Shown here: positions 37,148-44,000 of the stretch, in pieces
Position numbering within the stretch: the first letter of the stretch is position 1
Layout of the letters: every line of letters starts with the position of its first letter
Source: Symbiodinium natans
Taxonomy: Eukaryota > Sar > Dinophyceae > Suessiales > Symbiodiniaceae
Length of the DNA: 44,000 nt
Direction of reading: 5' to 3'
Assembly: GCA_905221605.1 (NCBI GenBank)
Contig: CAJNDS010002415.1
Location: forward strand, 241,001-285,000
Notes under the pieces: model-generated
What the model saw: only the letters and a program-made list of their open reading frames with translations
The model's database searches: none
What the model was told of the DNA's origin: nothing
Translations under genes and position numbers: made by a program

Positions 37148-37261
37148 GGTTTAGGGTTAGGGTTTAGGGTTTAGGGTTTAGGGTTTAGGGTTTAGGGTTT
37201 AGGGTTTAGGGTTTAGGGTTTAGGGTTTAGGGTTTAGGGTTTAGGGTTTAGGGTTTAGGGG
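37148..37261 (+). repeat. TTTAGGG array, perfect
   Basis: About 16 perfect units. Confidence 0.97.
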
Positions 37262-37977
37262 TCTTTTGCGGGGCGTTGCACGGCTTTCAGGTGTCGGGTT
37301 TAGGTTTCAGGCCTTACAGGCCCAGCGCAGAATTGGGTTTAGGAGATTTGGTTTCAGATCCAGCAACCCGTAAGCCCTCAACTTAAACCTCACGCCCAAA
37401 GCCCTGAACCTCCCATCCCACACCCTTTTATAAACCTCAACCCGAAAAGTCAAACCCCACAACCTAAACCCTAAACCCTCAAACCTAAACACCCCACACC
37501 CTGAACACCTTGGGCGTCTGTCTGGGCGCGCGGACCGGAACCCCTGAATTAAAATCCCCCGGACACCTTTTCGATGAAGTGTGGAGATCATAGGCAGAAA
37601 CCCTAAACCTCCTGAAACTTAGGGTTCAGGGGGTTTTAGAAGTCCAAGAAGCAAAGATACCCACACCTCACGCCCAGCTCCGTTGCCCTCCGCTCCTTGC
37701 AAATCCCAATGGCGAACTGCTCTAAAACCCAAAGTTTGCGACTTCATGGTGTTTTAAGGTTGAGGGTTTAGGGGAATACGGTTGATATAGGGGCACCTCA
37801 TCCCTTCCTTCTTGAGGAAGGATCCGGTAACAAAGCGCAGGGCGGGCCTGTGAACCCGATTTTCTATGTGGGGGGCCCGAAGCCCCACAAGTCCAACAGA
37901 AACGCAAAAGGCCCTCAACCCTATCAACCCAACAGACTCTGGCCCTCAAGGCCCCCCATAAAGACCTAACGTTTTTG
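37262..37977. other. No convincing gene
   Basis: Minus frames at 37307-37591 and 37722-37949 follow decayed repeat (GFRV, LWGL) and are not protein-like. Scattered CCCTAAA motifs at 37455-37485. Confidence 0.4.
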
Positions 37978-38152
37978 CCCCCCCCCCCCCCCCCCCCCCC
38001 AACCGTAAACCCTAAGCCCTTGGACCTAAACCATAACCCTAAAACCCCTAAAACCCTAAACCCAAACCCTAAACCCTAAACCCTAAACCCAAACCCTACC
38101 CTAAACCCAAACCCTATACCTAAACCCTAAACCCCCCCCCCCCCCCCCCCCC
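37978..38152 (-). repeat. Two poly-C tracts bracketing a degenerate CCCTAAA array
   Basis: 23 C at 37978-38000, degenerate CCCTAAA units at 38017-38131, then 21 C at 38132-38152. Confidence 0.95.
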
Positions 38153-38176
38153 TGCCTCCCCCCCCCCAAACAACAG

Positions 38177-38222
38177 GAGCATTGACGAGCTTCTGGAGCT
38201 GAAGGCAAAGGAGCAGCCGGGC
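38177..38222 (+). CDS. Exon-like segment after a poly-C acceptor
   Basis: Poly-C, then AAACAACAG (acceptor to 38176), then SIDELLELKAKEQPG in frame. Leucine/charged helix. The right end is unclear (a GC is available at 38219). Confidence 0.45.
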
Positions 38223-38251
38223 TCTATGAGTCACACATGCAAACTAGGCAT

Positions 38252-38335
38252 GCTTAGGGTTTAGGGTGTAGGGTTTAGGGTTTGGGTTTTGGGTTTTGGG
38301 TTTTGGGTTTGGGTTTAGGGTTTAGGGTAGGGTAT
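38252..38335 (+). repeat. TTTAGGG array with GGGTTTTGGGTTTT variants
   Basis: TTTAGGG at both ends, a TTTTGGG run in the middle. Confidence 0.93.
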
Positions 38336-38595
38336 ATGTGTAAGGACTTTAGAGGTTGAAGGCTTAGGGGGTTAAGGCGGGTGGCGGAGTTTCCAACTAA
38401 TCAAGCCAGCCCCTCAAAAACCACAAGGAGCTTTCCGTTTGATTAGTAAGGATTCCCTGTCCAAGGGCCTTTAATCCCAACTGCTCCTTCCTTCAAAGGA
38501 CCTGAACAACCGCATTTCGAGGAGATTGACAGGGGCTGGGGAGAGGTGTAGGACAGGTGTTTTTGAAGCCCCAAAACCCAAACTCTAAATTTTAG

Positions 38596-38801
38596 GGGCT
38601 GCGCCCGGGGCGGGCAACGCCCCGAGGAGGCAGAGGCATGCAGCACAGGACAAGAAGGACACCCCAAGCGCCCCGAAGAAAAAAACAGCTCCCAAAGCGT
38701 GGGCGGCGCGCGCACAAGACAGCTGCACGATTCGGAAAAAAGTCTCAGAAGCCCCTCCGACGGGAGGCGTGACGAGCATTATCGGCTCCGTTCCTCGCCC
38801 T
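38596..38801 (+). CDS. Well-formed exon, lysine/proline-rich protein, unknown
   Basis: Acceptor CTAAATTTTAG to 38595, then one open frame of 68 codons: QDKKDTPSAPKKKTAPKAWA, ARAQDSCTIRKKVSEAPP, GGVTSIIGSVPRP, and a consensus GTAAGC donor at 38802. Length, both splice signals and composition all agree. The KKKTAPK stretch could be a nuclear-localisation-like basic patch. The next exon may begin at 38832 after the CCCCCCCCAG acceptor. Minus-strand frames across it are less protein-like. No family is recognised. Confidence 0.6.
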
Positions 38802-38831
38802 GTAAGCCCCCCGACCCTCCCCCCCCCCCAG

Positions 38832-39172
38832 CATCATGAGCATCATTGGGCCCCCTTCTCCTCCTTGGGCCATCGGCAGCCCTTAAGGGCATGAAAATCC
38901 CACGAAAAACGCTGCCCTGCCGAGGAGGATTTTGGAGCCGAAATAGCGATGCCGCTGATGCGTATGATGCTCGCCGGGCCGCCCAAAAGCACCCTTTTCA
39001 GGTCGAAAAAATGCGCAAAATCATCGGAATGGGGTTCGGGGGCCCACGGAGGTCCCATGATTTCCCCCCGGGAGCGGGGTCGGCGGCGCTGCATGCCGCG
39101 CATTGCTCAAGCAGGGCTTTCCGCCCTGGCGGGCACCAGAGGGGCGTTGACGCCGCCTGGGTCGGCGGACCC
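38832..39172 (+). CDS. Following exon candidate, unknown
   Basis: After poly-C and AG (38830-38831) several frames are open. One carries DAADAYDARRAAQKHPFQVE then KMRKIIGMGFGG (within 38846-39175), helical and plausible. An antisense frame (38843-39103) is also open and cannot be excluded. The exact frame that continues the preceding exon is not resolved. Confidence 0.35.
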
Positions 39173-39205
39173 TAAACCCTAAACCCTAACCCTAACCGAA
39201 ACCCT
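39170..39205 (-). repeat. CCCTAAA array, short
   Basis: Four to five units. Confidence 0.88.
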
Positions 39206-39215
39206 AGACCCTCGG

Positions 39216-39320
39216 AATGCTCCTCAACGTCAATGGCTGGGGCATGGGGCCGCCATCGCCGCCTTGCTATGCGCCGCAGCCAAGCGCTGGCAGTCCGAGG
39301 CTAAAGTCTCCAAGGCCCTA
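39216..39320 (+). CDS. Exon-like segment between C- and G-arrays
   Basis: One frame reads WLGHGAAIAALLCAAAKRWQ then SEAKVSKALHL, a hydrophobic helix followed by a basic stretch. Another starts MLLNVNGWGMGPPSPP. The first is more protein-like. No family. Confidence 0.33.
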
Positions 39321-39324
39321 CACT

Positions 39325-39360
39325 TAAGGTTTAGGGTTTAGGGTTTAGGGTTTAGGGAGT
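39325..39360 (+). repeat. TTTAGGG array, short
   Basis: Four to five units after CTTAAG. From 39361 to 39690 G-rich decayed repeat continues; from 39691 to 40084 there is unique sequence and short repeat with no gene I can support. Confidence 0.9.
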
Positions 39361-40124
39361 TAGGGTTAGGGGTTTGGGGTTCGGCTTGAGGTTGAGGATT
39401 TAGTGTTTAGGGTTTGGGGGTTCAGGGGGTTTAGCGCTTCGGTTTTCTTAAACGAGATTTGGGATCATTTGGGGTGCAGGGATTCAGACGGTTAGGTTTA
39501 GAGCTCACACACGCACTACGCTCTGTTGGCCCTAAGGTTTTGAAAGATACGGTCTTCATGCTTCTCAAGAGATCCATTGCCCCCCGAAGGGTTTTTAGGG
39601 TTTTTCAGGGTTTGAGGGTTTTTGGGGATTTGGGGGTTTCGGGGTTTAGAGTTTTGGGTTTAGGGTTTAGGGTTTTAGAGGGCGTATGCTGAAAAGGGGA
39701 TCTCAGAAGGGTCCCCAAACCCATGTCTGGGACCTGGGGGACCTCGAGCTAGAGCCTCACCTCTGCTTGAGGCCAGCATCACGTACATCAGCCCTGTGCC
39801 GGGCATGTATCTTGGCCCTACCCTGACCCTGCAGGAGAGAGGAACAGGGGCCCTTTAGGGCTTAGGGCTTGGGGTTTATGGTATCGGTTTGGGTTTTGGG
39901 TTTAGGGTTTAGGGTTTAGGGGTCTAGGGAACCCTGAGCCATTGCCCCTAACCTATGGCAGCCCAAGACCACCGAAGGTCAACAGCGTCTTGCCGTGTGC
40001 AGTGTGGCAGGTCCTTCACCCACACGACGATCTCATCCCCAAAACGATCTGCACGGCTGAAAAATGCACTAGGGGTTGAGGTTTAGGGTTTACATGGGGA
40101 GGGGGCTTAGCAAAGTTTCAGCAG

Positions 40125-40374
40125 TTTGCGAGACCTAAGGCAGCCAATCTCAGTGGCTGTTAAGCCGATCGCCTCGTCGAAAGACGAGCTGCAGCAACTT
40201 GTCCTTTTCTGCGAAGCCCTGCGGCAAAAACCCCAGAACCCCAAAATTCACGAAAACAAGAACGCGAAGACACTAAAACCTCTCACCCCGAACCCACCTG
40301 AAGCCGGTTCAAGGCCTACTACGCAAAGCAGCCAAGCAGCTGAACTCGAAGTTGCTGGTAGTTGCTCTGTTTAG
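40125..40374 (+). CDS. Exon-like segment, hypothetical
   Basis: GTTTCAGCAG acceptor to 40124, then LRDLRQPISVAVKPIASSKD and ELQQLVLFCEALRQKP in frame. The later part (QNPKIHENKNAKTLK) is less structured and may be intron or tail; stop TAG at 40372-40374. Good composition in the first 40 residues. No family recognised. Confidence 0.45.
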
Positions 40375-40610
40375 GGGTTATAAGTTCTTAAAATTTTGGT
40401 GAAAAGTCAAAACTATTCCTAAAACCCTAGTCCTTCTCACCATCCCGCTGGGTTAAAAACCTCCACACCAAGCGCCCGAATCGAAGCGGTGAAGCACCGA
40501 ATCTCCCAAATTCGGTTTCAGGGTTTCGGGTAATCTGCTGCGCAAGGCAGCCCTACTTATGGTGCCAACTCCCTTCAACATGATACGCGCTACCGCGCAG
40601 CCCGACCTGA

Positions 40611-40690
40611 CCTAAACCCTAAAACCCGAAACCCTAAACCCTAAACCCTAAACCCTAACCCTAAACCCTAAACCCTAAACCCTAGACCCT
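40611..40690 (-). repeat. CCCTAAA array
   Basis: About ten units. Confidence 0.95.
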
Positions 40691-40731
40691 ACACCTTCAC
40701 GACCTTCATGCGATCCGTGCCGCTTCTGCAG

Positions 40732-40777
40732 AATCATGCTGCGTGGCACCAACGGCGCTGTGCTGGCCCGCGGCAAG
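40732..40777 (+). CDS. Small exon-like segment with both splice signals, between C- and G-arrays
   Basis: CGCTTCTGCAG acceptor to 40731, then IMLRGTNGAVLARGK, then AAG|GTGTGG donor. 46 nt. The arrays on both sides would be intronic. Confidence 0.48.
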
Positions 40778-40797
40778 GTGTGGGAGGGGGAGGGGGT

Positions 40798-40900
40798 AAG
40801 GTTTAGGGTTTAGGGTTTAGGGTTTAGGGGTTTAGGGTTTAGGGTTTAGGCTTTAGGGTTCAGGGTTTAGGGTTTAGGGTTTAGGGTTTAGGGTTTAGGG
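40798..40900 (+). repeat. TTTAGGG array
   Basis: About 14 units. From 40901 to 41180 there are decayed repeats and no gene. Confidence 0.95.
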
Positions 40901-41210
40901 CCCTGAACAAGCCCGAAGCACTAGTCCCGAAGGTGGCCCCAAGGCCCCGCTCACACAGGGATTTTGGGTTCAGGTAGGTTCAGCGTCCGAGTATAGACGT
41001 TAAGCCCAGAACCCCTAAACGGGCTCAGGGTTTGGGGGTTTAGGGTTGGGGGTTAGGGTTTATAGGGTTTAGGGGTTGGGGTAACATTCAGCCCATAAGC
41101 GGCCTATGAGCCCTAAACCCGAAACCCTACACTTGGGTTTAGGGTTTAAGGCCCAAAGCCTACAATCCTCAACCCCCATGCCTAAGCCTCCTAAACCGTG
41201 TCTTTCCTAC

Positions 41211-41304
41211 AGAACCAAAAACTGCACCCTTCAAGCCCTGCGGCAGCAGAAGACGAAGAATAAGAAGAAGACGAAGGAGAAAAGAACCCTAGACCCTAAA
41301 CCCT
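41211..41304 (+). CDS. Lysine-rich exon-like segment
   Basis: GTCTTTCCTACAG is a strong acceptor (AG at 41209-41210). Three frames are briefly open; the one giving NCTLQALRQQKTKNKKKTKE is the most plausible, a basic tail running into CCCTAAA-like sequence. Confidence 0.35.
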
Positions 41305-41569
41305 AAAACCCCTCCCCCCCCAAAGACAAATTTCAAAAAAGAGCCTACGTAGCACCTCAAGGAGGCTTCGTCTGCGTTTCTGGGCTCAGGGTTTTAGTGT
41401 GCCAGGTCCTCATTTTCTAGGCTAGGGTTTAGGACTTGAGCAGGGTTGTGTCTTTAGGACTTGAGGGTTTCGGGTTGAGTAGGGTTTAGGGTTTAGGACT
41501 TGCGGGCACACAAGGGTTCTAGGCCTTAGGGCGCTTTCGGAAACACTTAATTAAGGGTTGCTTATTGAA
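41305..41569. other. No gene seen
   Basis: Decayed TTTAGGG motifs (41420-41500) and unique sequence. Confidence 0.4.
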
Positions 41570-41606
41570 CCCTAAACCCTAAACCCTAAACCCTAAACCC
41601 TAAACA
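41570..41606 (-). repeat. CCCTAAA array, short
   Basis: Five units. Confidence 0.93.
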
Positions 41607-41644
41607 GGGTTCGTTTTGGGTTTCGGCTAGACCCTAATGCCCCC

Positions 41645-41701
41645 TGTAAGGTGGTCCTGGAGCTTCCGAAGAGGCGCCTGGCCTGTGGGCTCACAATCTA
41701 A
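41645..41701 (+). CDS. Exon-like segment between C- and G-arrays
   Basis: Frame CKVVLELPKRRLACGLTI then TAA. Short but with a well-mixed composition. A GTAAGG at 41646-41651 near its start could instead be a donor. Confidence 0.3.
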   Translation, partial: CKVVLELPKRRLACGLTI

Positions 41702-41717
41702 ACGGGTCCAAGGGTAT

Positions 41718-41890
41718 GTTGGGTTTAGGGTTAGGGGTTAGGGTTTAGGGTTTAGGGTTTAGGGTTTAGGGTTTAGGGTTTAGGGTTTAGGGTTTAGGGT
41801 TAGGGTTTAGGGTTTAGGGTTTAGGGTTTAGGGTTTAGGGTTTAGGGTTTAGGGTTTAGGGTTTAGGGTTTAGGGTTTAGGGTTTAGGGG
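41718..41890 (+). repeat. TTTAGGG array, long and nearly perfect
   Basis: About 24 units with a few TTAGGG (6-bp) slips. Confidence 0.97.
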
Positions 41891-41909
41891 TGCTCTGTAA
41901 GGAGAGCCC

Positions 41910-41990
41910 ATGTACAATCCTGTCAAACCCTGCTTCGCCCTCCGTGATGCCCTCCTGCGTCCTCTCAAACCACAAGGCTGGAAGCCCTAA
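41910..41990 (+). CDS. Exon-like segment, stop supplied by array
   Basis: ATG frame MYNPVKPCFALRDALLRPLK then PQGWKP and TAA from the first CCCTAAA unit. It sits between a G-array and a C-array, the opposite order to most inserts. Confidence 0.33.
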   Translation: MYNPVKPCFALRDALLRPLKPQGWKP

Positions 41991-42090
41991 ACCCTAAACC
42001 CTAAACCCTAAACCCTAAACCCTAAACCCTAAACCCTAAACCCTAAACCCTAAACCCTAAACCACCCTAAACCCTAAACCCTAAACCCGG
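41985..42090 (-). repeat. CCCTAAA array
   Basis: About 14 units with one short interruption at 42061-42066. Confidence 0.96.
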
Positions 42091-42198
42091 TGATTCAAAG
42101 CCCCAAGGCCATGCCCCTGAATCCTGTACAGAATGATTTAATCGCTGAACGAAATAAATTAGTGTAGCGAATGTTCAGTTTCTCACATTAGTTGAAAC

Positions 42199-42284
42199 TT
42201 GGGAGGTTCCCCCTGATACTAGCAGTCCTGAATAGGGATTACAGTAACCCCCTATTATAATCCCCATTCAGGACTGTTTGTACC
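42199..42284. mobile_element. MITE-like element, partial copy
   Basis: Left end TTGGGAGGTTCCCCCTGATAC, then AGTCCTGAATAGGGATTA, and on the right TAATCCCCATTCAGGACTG, which pairs with it. The outer right end (the GGGGGAACATCCC part) is missing, so the copy is truncated. Confidence 0.68.
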
Positions 42285-42399
42285 AATTTAAAACCCTTTA
42301 ACAAGGCGGTGAGGAGCATTGGAGGGAGGCGAAATGCTTGCAAATATCATCCCCGGCCCGACCCTCTCGACCTCAATCTCGCAGCCCCAGACGCTAAAC

Positions 42400-42540
42400 C
42401 GTCAACCCTCAACCCTCAGCCCTCAACCCTAAAACCTCAGCCCTAAACCCTAGACCTTAAACCCTATAGCCCTAAACCCTAAACCCTAAACCCTAAACCC
42501 TAAACCCTAAACCCTAGCCCTAAACCCTAAACCCCAAACC
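42400..42540 (-). repeat. CCCTAAA array
   Basis: Degenerate (CCCTCAA, CCTCAGC) then about eight clean units from 42470. Confidence 0.94.
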
Positions 42541-42640
42541 TCCCAAAGCAAACACAAAAACCTTCGATCAGGCCGCCCGCTGTGACCGCCCGACTCGGCG
42601 GGCTCATTCGGCCCATCCTCGGCCCGGTGCCAGGCCTAGG

Positions 42641-43170
42641 CGGGGTTTAGGGTTTAGGGTTTAGGGTTTAGGGTTTAAGGGTTTAAGGGTTTTAGGGTTT
42701 AGGGTTTTAGGGTTTTAGGGTTTTAGGGTTGTAGGGTTTTAGGGTTTTAGGGTTTAGGGTTGTAGGGTTGTAGGGGTTTAGGGTTTTGGGGTTTTAGGGT
42801 TGTAGGGTTTTAGGGTTTTAGGGTTTTGGGATTTTAGGGTTGTAGGGTTTTAGGGTTTTAGGGTTTAGGGTTGTAGGGTTGTAGGGTTTTAGGGTTTTAG
42901 GGTTTTAGGGTTTTAGGGTTTTAGGGTTTTAGGGTTTTAGGGTTTTAGGTTTTTAGGGTTTTAGGGTTTTAGGGTTTTAGGGGTTTAGGGTTTTAGGGTT
43001 TTAGGGTTTTAGGGTTTTAGGGTTTTAGGGTTTTAGGGTTTAGGGTTTAGGGTTTTAGGGTTTTAGGGTTTTAGGGTTGTAGGGTTGTAGGGTTTTAGGG
43101 TTGTAGGGTTTTAGGGTTTTAGGGTTTTAGGGTTTTATTAGGGTTTTAGGGTTTAGGGTTTAGAGCTTCG
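42641..43170 (+). repeat. Longest array: TTTTAGGG, TTTAGGG and TTGTAGGG mixture
   Basis: About 530 bp. The main unit is the 8-bp TTTTAGGG, with interspersed 7-bp TTTAGGG and recurring TTGTAGGG. Blocks such as TTGTAGGGTTTTAGGG recur, indicating block duplication. Confidence 0.97.
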
Positions 43171-44000
43171 GGCTTAGGGTTTAGGGTTTAATGAGGGTTT
43201 AGGGCTTAGGGCTTGGGACTTCGGGCTTAGGGTTTAGGGCTTAGGGTTCAGCATCTCAAGTCCAAGCGTTCACTAGTTGAGCAGCTCTTCAGGCGCCCGA
43301 AAAATACCCACCAACCCAGAGGAATCCCATGCCATTCAGAAATTTGAGCTTTTAAAGTTTCGCACGCAACCCAAACACTAAGCCCTAGGCCCTAAACACT
43401 GGGCCCTGAACCTTACACCCTACCCTGGGAACCCAGAGCCTTGCACCCTGGACCCCAAACCTAGTCCCCTAAGCCCTGTTTGTTTAGGGTTAAGTTAGGG
43501 TGGAGGGTGTAGGGTTGTAGGGTTGTGGTGTTCATGGCTTAGGGTTTAGGGCTTAGGGCTAAGGCTGAGGTTGAAGGTTCAGCACTAGGTAGGAGCGCCT
43601 GATTTTTGAGCAAGAGGGTCAAACCCTAAACCCCAAATGCCCTCAAAGCCCCTAAATCCCTTAAATACCCTGAACACCCTAAACCCTAAAGACCCTAAAA
43701 GCCCGAAGCCTAAACCCAAAATACCCTAAATACCTTAAATTACACCCGAAATACCTCAGAAACCCTAAATACCCTCAAAACCCCTAAGTTGCCGAATAAC
43801 CTAAAAATCCTGAACACCCGCAAAACCCTTCACCCGAACCCCACAACCTGAACACTAAAGTTGAAAGCCCAAAGACCCTAAAGCCTAAACCCTAAGCCTT
43901 AAGCCTAAGCCCCTTACCAGCCCTGAACCCATGGAAGTCAACCAGAACCCACAGACAATAAATCCTAGAAAGCCGATACGTAAGCACAAAATGCCGCGTC
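43171..44000. other. Right edge, decayed repeats, no gene
   Basis: Decayed TTTAGGG to 43250, a unique stretch at 43250-43400, decayed motifs of both orientations, then CCCTAAATA and CCCTAAA variants at 43620-43920 with irregular spacing. No frame worth calling. Confidence 0.5.

Overview
What it is. This is nuclear DNA of a eukaryote, most likely a dinoflagellate. Four things point there. (1) The repeats are the telomere unit TTTAGGG and its complement. (2) A minus-strand retrotransposon frame has the layout I know from dinoflagellate Ty1/copia-type Gag proteins (NPFWSERA near the N-terminus, WW before the core, QPGG, then a CCCH finger). (3) Two plus-strand protein kinase genes can only be read if introns with GA, GC and GT donors are removed; that donor mix is typical of dinoflagellates. 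(4) An 11-base match to the 3' end of the dinoflagellate spliced leader lies upstream of the Gag frame. No database search was possible, so the group is an inference.

Layout. 1-9.45 kb and 31.9-44 kb are repeat-rich flanks made of dozens of TTTAGGG and CCCTAAA arrays that repeatedly change orientation. Between them lie short unique segments, many about 90-160 bp, that often read as open, exon-like protein stretches. 9.5-28.4 kb is a largely array-free core. It holds weak exon candidates (9.5-14.1 kb), an AGC-type kinase gene with a nearly complete series of kinase motifs (14.7-17.4 kb), a minisatellite of about 40-bp units that each pair a 3' and a 5' splice-site-like motif (18.1-18.8 kb), exon candidates at 20.9-22.1 kb, and a second kinase gene (24.1-26.6 kb). 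28.6-31.75 kb is a decayed Gag-protease part of a copia-type element on the minus strand, at the edge of the right repeat flank.

How it fits together. In both kinases the catalytic motifs appear in the right order on short exons. The introns are about 45-150 bp, and some are bordered by short direct repeats. In the flanks the common order on the plus strand is CCCTAAA array, short coding-like insert, TTTAGGG array. If the inserts are exons, each intron would begin with a TTTAGGG array and end with a CCCTAAA array, so the two intron ends could pair. This is the most unusual feature of the window and remains a hypothesis.

Limits. Exon ends outside the kinases are estimates. Most exon-like segments rest only on an open frame and residue composition.
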